64,000 bases of DNA, from positions 53,225 through 117,224 of the forward strand of contig JAPLRZ010000036.1 in NCBI GenBank assembly GCA_026398895.1, in the 5' to 3' direction. Every line of letters begins with the position of its first letter. Within the stretch, counting starts at the first letter, position 1. The position numbers were made by a program, and so were the translations under genes. Under the pieces are notes generated by a model, which was not told the DNA's origin, did not search any database, and was given only the letters and a program-made list of their open reading frames with translations. This stretch comes from Methylococcales bacterium. GTDB taxonomy: Bacteria; Pseudomonadota; Gammaproteobacteria; Methylococcales; Methylomonadaceae. Below are positions 17,384 to 26,108 of the stretch, piece by piece.

Positions 17384-18928
17384 ATGTCCACAGCTTCCAG
17401 AACTATCCAACTGATGGATACCACTTTGCGTGATGGCGAACAAACGCAAGGCGTTTCTTTTACGCCGACAGAAAAAGTTAATATTGCTAAGGCATTATTG
17501 CAATCACTGCGCGTTGATCGTATTGAAGTCGCTTCGGCGCGAGTGTCTGAGGGCGAAAAAGAAGCCGTCACTAATATCAATCAATGGGCAACACAAGCAG
17601 GCTTTGAGGGTCGTGTTGAAGTGTTGGGCTTTGTTGACCACACCAAAAGCGTAGATTGGATCGTGGCAACAGGTGGCAAAGTCATCAATCTGTTGACCAA
17701 AGGTAGCGAAAAACATTGCCGCGAACAATTGGGCAAAACCTTGGCACAGCATACTAGCGATATTTTACAAACCATTGCTTATGCACACAAACAAGGCTTA
17801 AGCGTTAATGTCTATCTGGAAGATTGGTCGAATGGTTATGCCAATAGCCCAGAGTATGTTTATGAGCTAATGAATGTGTTGCGTCATGTCGGTATTGTGC
17901 ATTTCATGTTGCCTGATACCTTGGGGGTGATGTCGCCTGAAGAGGTCTTTAATAGTTTCAGAGATATGTGCCAACGCTATCCAGAAGCACAGTTTGATTT
18001 TCATCCCCATAATGATTATGGACTGGCGACTGCTAATGTGATGGCGGCAGTGCGAGCTGGGGTGAATTCTATCCACTGTACGATTAATTGTTTAGGCGAG
18101 CGGGCGGGTAATGCGTCGCTTGCCGAAGTATCAGTGGTGTTGCGCGATAAAATGGGTTTGCAGTTAGCCATTGATGAGCATCATATTGTTCGTCTTAGTA
18201 ATATGGTGGAAACTTTTTCGGGTAAACGAGTGGCGGCGAATACTCCGATTATTGGTGCGGATGTGTTCACGCAAACGGCGGGTATTCATGCCGATGGCGA
18301 TTCAAAAGGCGGCTTGTATAAAACCAAACTTAGCCCCGAACGTTTTTCGCGTACTCGTCATTATGCACTGGGGAAAATGAGCGGCAAAGCGTCATTGAAA
18401 AAGAATTTGGAGCAACTTGAATTAGAATTATCCGAAGAAAATCAGAAAAAAGTGTTAGCGAGAATTGTCAGTTTAGGCGATTCCAAACAAACCATCACCA
18501 CCGATGATTTGCCGTTTATCATTGCCGATGTGTTAGAAAGTAAAGATTATGAGCATATCAAACTACTGAACTGTTCAGTGACTAGCGGTCTGGATTTAGA
18601 CTCAACGGTCAGTATTCGTGTCAATGTTTATGGCGAAAAACATCTCGCTACGGGTGCTGGCAACGGCGGTTTTGATGCCTTTATCGATGCGATTAACAAC
18701 GTCATGCAGCTACATAACTATGTTTTGCCTAAACTCGCTGATTATGAAGTTAGAATACCCAAAGGTGGACATACGGACGCACTCACCGAATGCGTGATTA
18801 CTTGGGATTGCGGCAATGAATTACGCAAAACACGCGGTGTTCATGCTAATCAAGTGTTTGCCGCGATTTTAGCGGCACTTAAAATTATTAATATGCAGCT
18901 GCATGAGCTGAAAGTTCCCCCCGCTTAA
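17384..18928 (+). CDS. cimA: (R)-citramalate synthase (LeuA/CimA family)
   Basis: This enzyme condenses pyruvate with acetyl-CoA to citramalate, the threonine-independent route to 2-oxobutyrate and isoleucine. The 514-residue protein has the HMG-CoA-lyase-like barrel with DTTLRDGEQTQGVSFTPTEK near the N terminus and HPHNDYGLA metal/substrate ligands. NCLGERAGNASL and DVFTQTAGIHADGD follow, with a C-terminal regulatory domain from about residue 390. VDRIEVASARVSEGEK and VYLEDWSNGY match the Leptospira-type citramalate synthase closely and differ from typical 2-isopropylmalate synthase, which is the main alternative. No leader peptide or strong ribosome binding site is evident. Confidence 0.82.
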   Translation: MSTASRTIQLMDTTLRDGEQTQGVSFTPTEKVNIAKALLQSLRVDRIEVASARVSEGEKEAVTNINQWATQAGFEGRVEVLGFVDHTKSVDWIVATGGKVINLLTKGSEKHCREQLGKTLAQHTSDILQTIAYAHKQGLSVNVYLEDWSNGYANSPEYVYELMNVLRHVGIVHFMLPDTLGVMSPEEVFNSFRDMCQRYPEAQFDFHPHNDYGLATANVMAAVRAGVNSIHCTINCLGERAGNASLAEVSVVLRDKMGLQLAIDEHHIVRLSNMVETFSGKRVAANTPIIGADVFTQTAGIHADGDSKGGLYKTKLSPERFSRTRHYALGKMSGKASLKKNLEQLELELSEENQKKVLARIVSLGDSKQTITTDDLPFIIADVLESKDYEHIKLLNCSVTSGLDLDSTVSIRVNVYGEKHLATGAGNGGFDAFIDAINNVMQLHNYVLPKLADYEVRIPKGGHTDALTECVITWDCGNELRKTRGVHANQVFAAILAALKIINMQLHELKVPPA

Positions 18929-18942
18929 AATCTGTATGAGGT

Positions 18943-18982
18943 TTTTCACAGAAACTTCACATTTCTGACGCATTTTTGTCAT
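18943..18982 (+). promoter_or_regulatory. Phased PhoB-box-like half-sites upstream of olsB
   Basis: Four half-sites begin at 18945 (TTCAC), 18956 (TTCAC), 18967 (GACGC) and 18978 (GTCAT), spaced exactly 11 bp apart with A/T-rich fillers. This is the layout of PhoB sites (TGTCA-type half-sites, 11-bp period). The last is the best match, TTGTCAT. The array ends about 50 bp before the olsB ATG. Match quality is moderate and rests mainly on the periodicity. Confidence 0.45.
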
Positions 18983-19030
18983 CTTCCCTAGGTATCGTTG
19001 AGTTCATTTTACGTTCACGGGGAGAGGGTC

Positions 19031-19822
19031 ATGTTGATTAATGTTCAAGAGAATATCACGGCGCGTAAACGCCGCTTTGAAGTTGAGGTAGCGACTGATT
19101 ACGCTACTGTTACCGCTGCCCAAGCATTGCGCTATCGCGTTTTTTCTGAGGAAATGGGCGCGGTTCTGCATTCACCTATTGCTGGATTAGATGTCGAAGA
19201 ACTGGATACTTATTGTGATCACCTAGTGGTGCGTGAGACGGCTACGGGGGCTATTGTTGCCACCACTCGACTATTGAATGATGAAGGTGCTGAACGGGCA
19301 GGGCGGTATTATTCAGAAAGCGAATTTCATTTGGACGGCGTATTGTCGATGTCGGGTCGATTTTTGGAAGTTGGACGTACTTGTATCGATTCGCGCTATC
19401 GTGGCGGTGCGCCACTGGCGATGTTGTGGAATGGTTTGGCAGAATACGCGGTAAAAGGTCGTTTCGATTATATTATGGGCTGTGCCAGTATTTCACCAGG
19501 CCCTAGTGGTTTTGCTGTGGATGCTGTTTATCGTCAAATTGAACCAGAACAATTCGGCTCTAGCGCATTGGGAGTAACGCCACGTTGTCCAGTCCCCACT
19601 TATAAACGCTGTGTTCGTGACGAAAGCAGTATTCCACCGTTGTTAAAAGCTTATTTACGCTTAGGTGCTTCGGTGTGCGGTGAACCTTTTTGGGATGAAG
19701 ATTTTAATGTGATGGATGTATTTATCCTATTGCCTTTAAAGAACTTACACACACGCTACGAACAACATTTTATTGCTCCCCAAACGGTACGACATGAAAT
19801 TGCATTACCAGCGTTGGTCTAA
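19031..19822 (+). CDS. olsB: OlsB-type ornithine N-acyltransferase
   Basis: This enzyme transfers a 3-hydroxyacyl chain from acyl carrier protein to the alpha-amino group of ornithine, giving lyso-ornithine lipid. The 263-residue GNAT-fold protein has QALRYRVFSEEMGA near the N terminus, DEYCD-like DTYCDHLVV, and LEVGRTCIDSRYRGG and GCASISPGPS, all characteristic of OlsB. I chose the ATG at 19031, which follows GGGAGAGGG; a TTG at 18998 is also in frame. The adjoining PlsC-type gene supports the ornithine-lipid role. A long-chain N-acyl amino acid synthase for other amines is the alternative. Confidence 0.88.
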   Translation: MLINVQENITARKRRFEVEVATDYATVTAAQALRYRVFSEEMGAVLHSPIAGLDVEELDTYCDHLVVRETATGAIVATTRLLNDEGAERAGRYYSESEFHLDGVLSMSGRFLEVGRTCIDSRYRGGAPLAMLWNGLAEYAVKGRFDYIMGCASISPGPSGFAVDAVYRQIEPEQFGSSALGVTPRCPVPTYKRCVRDESSIPPLLKAYLRLGASVCGEPFWDEDFNVMDVFILLPLKNLHTRYEQHFIAPQTVRHEIALPALV

Positions 19823-20561
19823 AGGCGCGTTAATTATCGTGCTGTTCGGTCTTGGCGGTGTGGCGGCAGCTACGCTACAGCCGCTTTGCCGTCGTATACC
19901 GATTCAGCGTGTCAACTTGCTAGTTCCTAAGATTCAAATGGTTTGGCTACGCGCTGTGTGTCGTGTGTTAGGTGTGCGGCTCTCCATTCAGGGGTCGCCT
20001 ATGAGCGGGTGTGGCTTATGGGTCAGCAACCATGTCTCTTGGTTAGATGTAGTGGTGTTAGGTGCTTTACAGCCCACTGCATTTCTCGCTAAAAGTGAAG
20101 TTGCTAGTTGGCCATTGGTCGGTTTTTTGGGGCGACAAAGTGGTAATTTGTTCATTAATCGTGGCAATAGTGGCGGCGAAATACTCGACACCATGACACG
20201 GCGGTTGGGGCATGGTGATAGGCTGGTGTTATTTCCAGAAGGCACAACGACACGCGGTGATATGGTACGGCATTTTCATGGTCGCTTGTTACAACCTGCT
20301 ATTTCTGCGGGTGTGCCAGTGCAGACAATAGCGATTGAATATCAAGGTGCGGCAGTTGAATCTGTGCCTTTCGTTGATGATGATGAATTTCTACCTAATT
20401 TACTGGGTTTGTTACACTTACCCAGTATTTGCGTAACACTGCATTTTGGTGAGCCGTTGATGGTGACTAACGGCGTTCAGCGCAATGCCTTAGCTCGCCA
20501 TGCCCGTTCACAAGTGCTGACAGCACTAGGCTTGGAAGAAGAGCTTACTCAGGCAGCATAA
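19794..20561 (+). CDS. olsA: OlsA-type O-acyltransferase (PlsC family)
   Basis: This enzyme adds the second acyl chain to lyso-ornithine lipid. Some members also acylate lysophosphatidate. The 255-residue protein has an N-terminal membrane segment (ALIIVLFGLGGVAAATL), the catalytic NHVSWLD (H-x4-D), and FPEGTTTRGD, the acceptor-binding motif. The ATG at 19794 lies inside the end of olsB, so the genes are translationally coupled; a TTG at 19773 is an alternative start. Its 3' end overlaps the convergent phosphatase gene by 17 bp. Confidence 0.86.
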   Translation: MKLHYQRWSKGALIIVLFGLGGVAAATLQPLCRRIPIQRVNLLVPKIQMVWLRAVCRVLGVRLSIQGSPMSGCGLWVSNHVSWLDVVVLGALQPTAFLAKSEVASWPLVGFLGRQSGNLFINRGNSGGEILDTMTRRLGHGDRLVLFPEGTTTRGDMVRHFHGRLLQPAISAGVPVQTIAIEYQGAAVESVPFVDDDEFLPNLLGLLHLPSICVTLHFGEPLMVTNGVQRNALARHARSQVLTALGLEEELTQAA

Positions 20562-21366
20562 TTACTTCACCATTCGCCACGTTGGTGTCAGCGGTGAGCA
20601 GTACCATTGCTACGGTCACATCATCACCGCTACCTTGTTCTGAGGTTTCGTTTAGCCAATCGGCTAAACAGTCTTGAATTTTATCCGAGCCGTGCGTGGC
20701 GATGTGCAACTGAAAATCCTGTACGGCTTGCTGAAAATCCACTGAGTCGGTGAAAGAATTGGCATAGCCATCAGTGGCAAGAAAAATCAGCGCGGGTAGT
20801 GGTTTGTGGTCAAAAAATTGCAGACTGAATTCAACGTGATAAATAGCTTTTTCTTCACATAAAGAGTAGGTTTCATTGGCGATTAAATTGGTATTTTTGG
20901 GCAAGGGAGTATGCAGTTGTCCGTCTTCCGTTAACACCAACAAATCACCGTCACCAATTTGTAAATACAGCGCGTAATCCGCGCTGATTAACACCGCGAG
21001 TAAGGTTGTGCCATAAATGCTGTAGCGTTCTTTAGGGATTATGGTTTGCCCTTCATCGACATTATCAACAGCCGCTCTCCACGCTTGTACTAATTGGCTG
21101 GGTAGGTAATCGGCTGCTTGTTTAATCTGGCGCGGGTTACTGCCCGTGTCAGCATGAGCAAAATCATTGAGCAATTCTAACGCAGCTTGTACGGCTAATT
21201 TCGCGCCTACGTCACTGCGATAATGTTTGCTACTCCCGTGACCATCGGCAACCGCAAGCACAGTGCAACCTTCGTTTTGAGTAAACGACCACGCATCTTG
21301 ATTGGGTTTACCGTTACGTTTGTGTGATGCACCGCGTACACTGTCACCAATGATTTGCCAATTCAT
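20545..21366 (-). CDS. PP2C-family protein phosphatase of a TerY-P-like triad
   Basis: This is a metal-dependent Ser/Thr phosphatase. The 273-residue protein has GKPNQDAW, AVADGHGSSKHYRSDVG (metal-binding Asp/Gly), FLATDGYANSF and GSGDDVTVAMV, the ordered PP2C motifs. It is the last gene of a four-gene minus-strand run: kinase, HNH protein, vWA protein, phosphatase. The vWA stop is 6 bp upstream. Inference: it reverses phosphorylation by the kinase of the same operon. Confidence 0.88.
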   Translation of the reverse strand: MNWQIIGDSVRGASHKRNGKPNQDAWSFTQNEGCTVLAVADGHGSSKHYRSDVGAKLAVQAALELLNDFAHADTGSNPRQIKQAADYLPSQLVQAWRAAVDNVDEGQTIIPKERYSIYGTTLLAVLISADYALYLQIGDGDLLVLTEDGQLHTPLPKNTNLIANETYSLCEEKAIYHVEFSLQFFDHKPLPALIFLATDGYANSFTDSVDFQQAVQDFQLHIATHGSDKIQDCLADWLNETSEQGSGDDVTVAMVLLTADTNVANGEVIMLPE

Positions 21367-21372
21367 GCTGGT

Positions 21373-22074
21373 TTACCAGACATCATCGGCTTCTACATCC
21401 GATGCAATAGGAGCTTGTGGAATCGGTACAACACCTGTACTGACTTGATCTTTCACTTGGCTGGCAGGTGCAGAAGCCGCTTGCAATACCACCGTTGAAG
21501 CCCAACGAATATATTTAACCAAATCTTCAGCATTATTGGCTTGCAAGGGTTTGACTTCGGGATTACCGATAAATTTTTGCAACACTTCCAAATCAACATC
21601 TTGACCGATGCCAATACCAATACGCACCGATTTTTTACCCCACGGTTTACTCATTAACGCCGCAAGCCCCGCATTAAAATCATCAGTGGGTTGACCATCA
21701 GACACCAACACCAACACAGGCGGCAAACAGCGTTCTGGCATCTGGCTAACGTCCAATTGTTCTGCCACTAACTGTAAAGCCAGCCCCATATCAGTGACAC
21801 CATTGGAGGTTAAATTATCCCATTTAAACTCTTCCACAGGGGTTGCTGTCGCAATATGCCATTGTGCGCCTGTCGAAAATTTAATCGCCCTTACCATCAC
21901 TTGCGCATTGGGATTATCCGCCGCGACATCCTGCATGGGTTTTATAGCATTACGAATCGCATAATTGAGCTGTTCTATTTTTTCGCCATACATTGAGCCA
22001 GAACAATCTGCCAGCCAAAAAAAATGCAATGGGCGATTCGCCATCGCGCCACCTGGTCTTTTAATAATTTCCAT
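21373..22074 (-). CDS. TerY-like von Willebrand factor A protein
   Basis: The 233-residue vWA protein has a complete MIDAS: DCSGS (D23, S25, S27), the Thr of NGVTDMG, and the Asp of VSDGQPTDD. This compact cytoplasmic vWA form occurs with PP2C and kinase genes in the triad known from comparative genomics as TerY-P. A C-terminal low-complexity tail (ASAPASQVKDQVS) follows the domain. AGGA precedes the ATG. Role inferred: metal-dependent scaffold or substrate of the kinase/phosphatase pair. Confidence 0.85.
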   Translation of the reverse strand: MEIIKRPGGAMANRPLHFFWLADCSGSMYGEKIEQLNYAIRNAIKPMQDVAADNPNAQVMVRAIKFSTGAQWHIATATPVEEFKWDNLTSNGVTDMGLALQLVAEQLDVSQMPERCLPPVLVLVSDGQPTDDFNAGLAALMSKPWGKKSVRIGIGIGQDVDLEVLQKFIGNPEVKPLQANNAEDLVKYIRWASTVVLQAASAPASQVKDQVSTGVVPIPQAPIASDVEADDVW

Positions 22075-22108
22075 CGTGTGTTCCTGTGTTTGTTTTTATT
22101 GTTTTTCT

Positions 22109-22134
22109 CGTTCCAACGCTCCAGCGTTGGAACG
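22109..22134. repeat. Hairpin between the vWA and HNH genes
   Basis: A perfect palindrome with arms CGTTCCAACGCT / AGCGTTGGAACG. On the minus strand it is followed by AGAAAAAC, not a T-tract, so it is not a standard terminator for the operon. Confidence 0.65.
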
Positions 22135-22140
22135 ATGAAT

Positions 22141-22866
22141 TTAGCGTTTAGACTTACTGTGTTTTTCTATTAACGCTTTTAATTCCTCAACTGATAACCA
22201 AGGTTTTGTTCTATGGATGATTCTGTGACAGTTAGAACAAAGCATTGCTATATCTTTTATCTTTGTTCCAGAAGTATCCATCTCGCTTACGGGTATATTA
22301 TGATGCGCTTCTATAAAATCCTTTGCTCTTTCACCATAAATTTCTTCAAAATAAAAACCACAAACCTCACAATATAAGCGACCATTATTTTTTTTAAATA
22401 GCTTTTTTGCTTTCTTGATTACTTTTCCGTCTCTTTCTCTTCCTCTGTGAGTTTTTTCGACTTCTGTACCTTCAGGATATTCATAATCAGGTTCTTCTTG
22501 ATCGTCTGATGGTTCTGGTTGGGTAGATGAAGTGTTCTTTACACCTTTTTTCTTTCTATCCAGATATTCCCTAGCTATTGCATATAGATGATGTCGTCTG
22601 CATCCAACATCTGCATCAACAACTTCTTCAACAAACTTTCTAATATCTTTAGCATTGTTATATTCCCTAAAATTGTTTATTACAATAGACAAATGGTCAT
22701 AGTTGTATCTGATATTTAAGCTAGTTCCTGTTGTTACTGTAAGACTATTCTTGCCAATTTTTATTATCTTGAAAGTTTTGTCTGTCTTAATACAATGTGG
22801 AATAGTATCTTTATCTTTTCCTTCAAAGTATTTCTGTATTTCAGCTTCATTTATTTCTATCGCCAT
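22141..22866 (-). CDS. HNH endonuclease-domain protein in the TerY-P-like operon
   Basis: The protein is about 241 residues. Its C-terminal HNH fold shows CEVCGF...FIEAHHNIPVSE and MLCSNCHRIIH, giving the zinc-binding CxxC pairs and the catalytic His/Asn. The N-terminal 110 residues are lysine-rich and not recognised. A charged linker (QPEPSDDQEEPDYEYPEGTE) separates the halves. I chose the internal ATG at 22866 because AGAGAG lies just upstream; in-frame ATGs at 22884-22890 are alternatives. Related HNH domains occur in McrA-like and phage-linked nucleases. The substrate is unknown. Confidence 0.8.
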   Translation of the reverse strand: MAIEINEAEIQKYFEGKDKDTIPHCIKTDKTFKIIKIGKNSLTVTTGTSLNIRYNYDHLSIVINNFREYNNAKDIRKFVEEVVDADVGCRRHHLYAIAREYLDRKKKGVKNTSSTQPEPSDDQEEPDYEYPEGTEVEKTHRGRERDGKVIKKAKKLFKKNNGRLYCEVCGFYFEEIYGERAKDFIEAHHNIPVSEMDTSGTKIKDIAMLCSNCHRIIHRTKPWLSVEELKALIEKHSKSKR

Positions 22867-22940
22867 AAGTCTCTCTCTTTGCATCATCATTTAATTTTCA
22901 TCACTCCAGCATTGAAACGATTATTCTCGTCGCATCTATA

Positions 22941-24257
22941 TTAAACCTGAATCTCAGCCACAGTATTGCCAAAATTAATACCAATCCCAGCAGTTAAATT
23001 CACTGAGCGTTGTGGTTCAACAGTTTTAATACTGTTATCAGGCAAGGTGATTGTCCACGCGTTAGTGCTTAAGTTTTGTAACCCCCAGCGATTAGGGTCT
23101 TGTGGGTGACGAATAACTGCGGCTTGTTGAGTGGCAAAACTGAATTTTTGGCTTTGGTCGGTGTGATGTGGATACAGTTTGGTGTCATGGTTCAGCATAA
23201 CCACGGCATTATTAATCCGTAACCGTGGAGGATAAACTAAAGAGTGATTACACGCCCAGCATTTTTGGTTTTCGCCATTTTTTACGCTGTCGCTGTCATA
23301 GAAATTTTGCCCACCACAACGGCAATAAAAAATACTATCGCGTAAATTAATCAATATTACTCGCCATTCATTTTCACGAATACGTCCGTGTTGATCTTCA
23401 ATACCTGTAGTAAATGCACGCGTAAATACATCGCGTAAAAACTGTGGATATAATACCCAATAGACTAGCGCGTTATCGTGTAAACCCACGACAGGCGCGT
23501 TGCTATTATCTTGAGGATCGAAAATAAATAAGGGTTCAGTGCCATATAATTTATTCATTGCTGATTGGTCAAAACAACGAATACTGGCTTCTCTTTTACC
23601 TTCTAAGGGATGATGTAACATCAACATATAAAATAATAAAATCGACAACGAAAATAAATCACTTTCGGTATTCGGTGGCGAATCACCACGCACTAATTCA
23701 GGAGCCATAAAACGTGGTGTGCCATTAATTGCCCCAGTCGCGCCATTAACATCGACATTATCATTATCACAAATTAATATATCGCCAGTATTCGGATCAA
23801 AAAATACGTTATTAAAATTAATATCACGGTAACACAAACCTTTAGCATGAAGCTGTAAAAAACTTTCTGATAAGGCTAAACAGGCACTAATTAAGGCATG
23901 AAAACTGGGTTCAGCGCGACGGCGCATTAAATCAACAATACTTTTAAAATTATTAGGACGTAAGGGCATGACATACCCAAAGCTTGTATTATTATTTTGT
24001 TGCGTGACTAATTCCAATGGCCATAAAAAATTATTATCAGGACTGCCTTTTCTAATTGCATTTTCTAAGCGTTGCCGTAGCTGTAAATCATTTTGAATAT
24101 AATGCGGAAAATACCATTTAATCGCAACGTCGCGTCCATTTGCTTGAGCGCGATAAACTTCGCCTTGTGTACCCGCCCCTAAAAATGTATCAATGCTATA
24201 AGATTGCTGGGTTAATTCGCCGCTAATGATTTGGTTATTTTGTAATAAGGTACTCAT
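22941..24257 (-). CDS. Ser/Thr protein kinase with zinc ribbon, TerY-P type
   Basis: The 438-residue Hanks-type kinase has a glycine loop GAGTQGEVY, ATP-binding K47 (VAIKWYF), catalytic YRDINFNN (D145, N150), DND at 164-166 in place of DFG, and APE at 185-187. After the kinase come a zinc ribbon (C312, C314, C333, C336) and a C-terminal beta-rich domain of about 90 residues ending in GIGINFGNTVAEI, perhaps FHA-like. This kinase plus zinc ribbon is the expected third component of a TerY-P triad. It is the first gene of the operon. Confidence 0.88.
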   Translation of the reverse strand: MSTLLQNNQIISGELTQQSYSIDTFLGAGTQGEVYRAQANGRDVAIKWYFPHYIQNDLQLRQRLENAIRKGSPDNNFLWPLELVTQQNNNTSFGYVMPLRPNNFKSIVDLMRRRAEPSFHALISACLALSESFLQLHAKGLCYRDINFNNVFFDPNTGDILICDNDNVDVNGATGAINGTPRFMAPELVRGDSPPNTESDLFSLSILLFYMLMLHHPLEGKREASIRCFDQSAMNKLYGTEPLFIFDPQDNSNAPVVGLHDNALVYWVLYPQFLRDVFTRAFTTGIEDQHGRIRENEWRVILINLRDSIFYCRCGGQNFYDSDSVKNGENQKCWACNHSLVYPPRLRINNAVVMLNHDTKLYPHHTDQSQKFSFATQQAAVIRHPQDPNRWGLQNLSTNAWTITLPDNSIKTVEPQRSVNLTAGIGINFGNTVAEIQV

Positions 24258-24323
24258 GAATTTGTCCGTTAGGTATGAATTTTTACCGATTATACTCTTG
24301 ACTGTTTTTTAGTCTGCCAAGGC

Positions 24324-24608
24324 TTATGAATTTCTTAGCTGTTCGATGAGTTGCATTCGAGCATTTAACCAATACGATACTTCGTTATTTTGTTGGCAAG
24401 CATTTTTTTCCCACAGTTGATAAGCACGTTGTCGTATTGTTTCCTCAGTCGGTCTGTCATCCCAATAATAATCACACTGAGAGCCAACAAAATCGTAAGG
24501 TAGATGAGTAAAAAAATCCTGTCTGCCATACACAGACGCAGTGTAACGTAAGCAAGTTTCTTGTAATGGACAATCCTGTCCGCAACAGCGTGTTATATCG
24601 TAAGTCAT
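24324..24608 (-). CDS. Small Cys-rich protein with DUF2934-like C terminus
   Basis: The 94-residue protein starts with a cysteine cluster (CCGQDCPLQETC, C8, C9, C13, C19) that could hold a metal. It ends with TIRQRAYQLWEKNACQ...YWLNARMQLI, which resembles DUF2934. It lies 66 bp upstream of the kinase on the same strand and could be transcribed with it. Function unknown. Confidence 0.65.
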   Translation of the reverse strand: MTYDITRCCGQDCPLQETCLRYTASVYGRQDFFTHLPYDFVGSQCDYYWDDRPTEETIRQRAYQLWEKNACQQNNEVSYWLNARMQLIEQLRNS

Positions 24609-24718
24609 AGTCGGTTATTTTTTGTGTGCCACATTGTCTCATGCTAACATTTTTCAAGAAGCTGACAAACATAAAGGCAATATATAAGAAGGTGCGTCTA
24701 TTTTTTTGACATTCCGAT

Positions 24719-24772
24719 GGAGTCCAATAGCTTTAGCTATTGGCGGTAAACAGCTAAAGCTATTTTTACTCC
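24719..24772. repeat. GGAGTCCAATAGCTTTAGC repeat
   Basis: Contains the palindrome CCAATAGCTTTAGCTATTGG followed by CAGCTAAAGCTA and a closing ACTCC. Copies also occur inside the elements at 26109-26231 and 54526-54684. Confidence 0.85.
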
Positions 24773-24931
24773 TGCGTTTTTTGTTAAAGAACTTTTGAGC
24801 GACTACTTGGTATTGGAGTAAGATTTAGATTATTACATTAATGGCAGAAAAAGAGGGATTTATGTCATTGTGTAATAAGGTAAGTTAGTAGATAGTATCA
24901 ACTAATCTTTTAAAAGGTATTACCGTGTAAT

Positions 24932-24975
24932 GGAGGTCAGGCTTTGCCTGACTTTGCAAGCAGAGCTTGCACTCC
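24932..24975. repeat. Double hairpin bounded by GGAG/CTCC
   Basis: Two adjacent small hairpins, GTCAGGC/GCCTGAC and GCAAGC/GCTTGC, are enclosed by GGAG and CTCC. Confidence 0.6.
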
Positions 24976-25021
24976 CAAATACACGCTACTCATTGATAAC
25001 AGCTTATAAAGCGAGCAAGTC

Positions 25022-26089
25022 ATGAACGATAAACCTTTAACTACCAAATCCTGCACGCATCAATCCCACGTCAGGCGAATTGGCATTTTCATTTATGCGG
25101 GTGCTGATATATTGGATATTGCAGGTCCCTCAGAAGTGTTTGCCTTTGCCAACCTTATGTTACTTGTTCAAGGTGTGTGTAAAGAACCCGCTTATGTTAT
25201 TGACGTATTGGCAGAACAGCCAGGAATTGTTACTACCTTGATGGGTTTGCAAATTGTTGCCACCCACGCTTATAACGAGGTTGATAATCTTGATACTTTA
25301 ATCATTGCAGGTGGTTTCATTCCCGCTAATTTTTTTCAGGGTATGGAAGTTGGCGATCCGTTTATTTTCAAAAATCCTGTGTTTATCGACTGGCTACGCA
25401 CTATCTCTACGCAGGTTAGGCGTTTAGCTTCTGTGTGTACGGGAACTTTTTTACTGGCAGAAAGCGGACTTTTAAACGGTCGTAGAGCCACCACTCATTG
25501 GGATTTTTGCCAGCGTTTGATGCTGGATTATCCTGAAATAACAGTTGAACCGAATCAAATCTTTATTCAAGAAGGCAATATTTTTACCTCAGGTGGCATT
25601 ACCTCTGGTATTGATCTTGCACTTGCCATGATAGAAGAGGACTGGGGGCATGAACTCGCGTTAGCGGTTGCCCGTTATCTGGTGGTTTTTCTGAAGCGGC
25701 AGGGAGGTCAATCCCAATTCAGTAATTATTTAACCACTGAAGCGGTTAATCGTCCTGATTTGCGGGCATTACAGACGTGGATTATGGCGAATCCTACGGA
25801 AGATCATCGAGTTGAGAGCTTAGCTGCGAGGATGTGTATGAGTCCGCGTAATTTTGCCCGTCTTTTTTTAACTGAAACGGGTATGACTCCTGCTAAATAT
25901 GTCGAAATGGCGCGTATTGACACCGCACGGCATTATTTAGAAACTAGCGAATTATCGATTGAAGCCATTGCTGAACAATCGGGCTTTTTTGATGCAGAAC
26001 GAATGCGGCGTTCATTCGTTCGACAACTTGGCGTTAATCCTAAAAGTTATCGAGATCGTTTTACTCATTCACCACCCAACCAGATTTAA
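25022..26089 (+). CDS. GlxA-family transcriptional regulator (DJ-1/PfpI plus AraC HTH)
   Basis: The 355-residue regulator has an N-terminal class I glutamine amidotransferase-like (DJ-1/PfpI) domain (IGIFIYAGADILDIAGPSE, then LASVCTGTFLLAESGLL with a nucleophile-elbow Cys). A C-terminal AraC-type double helix-turn-helix starts at about residue 255 (ESLAARMCMSPRNFARLF, IEAIAEQSGFFDAERMRRSF). It lies upstream of the hoxX-like gene on the same strand, separated by a MITE-like element. Regulation of that gene is possible but unproven. Confidence 0.9.
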   Translation: MNDKPLTTKSCTHQSHVRRIGIFIYAGADILDIAGPSEVFAFANLMLLVQGVCKEPAYVIDVLAEQPGIVTTLMGLQIVATHAYNEVDNLDTLIIAGGFIPANFFQGMEVGDPFIFKNPVFIDWLRTISTQVRRLASVCTGTFLLAESGLLNGRRATTHWDFCQRLMLDYPEITVEPNQIFIQEGNIFTSGGITSGIDLALAMIEEDWGHELALAVARYLVVFLKRQGGQSQFSNYLTTEAVNRPDLRALQTWIMANPTEDHRVESLAARMCMSPRNFARLFLTETGMTPAKYVEMARIDTARHYLETSELSIEAIAEQSGFFDAERMRRSFVRQLGVNPKSYRDRFTHSPPNQI

Positions 26090-26108
26090 AGACCTTTTTT
26101 TTTAAGTT

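Larger units (their letters stand above)
24609..25021. other. Gene-free gap with two palindromic repeats
   Basis: The 413-bp space between divergent genes carries the GGAGTCCAATAGC repeat at 24719-24772 and a double hairpin at 24932-24975. No gene longer than 15 codons is credible here. Promoters for both neighbours must lie within it, but no clear box pair stands out. Confidence 0.6.

Noticed and set aside
17384..18928. leuA (2-isopropylmalate synthase)
   Set aside because: The VDRIEVASARVSEGE and VYLEDWSNGY segments fit the citramalate synthase branch better; LeuA remains a weaker alternative.
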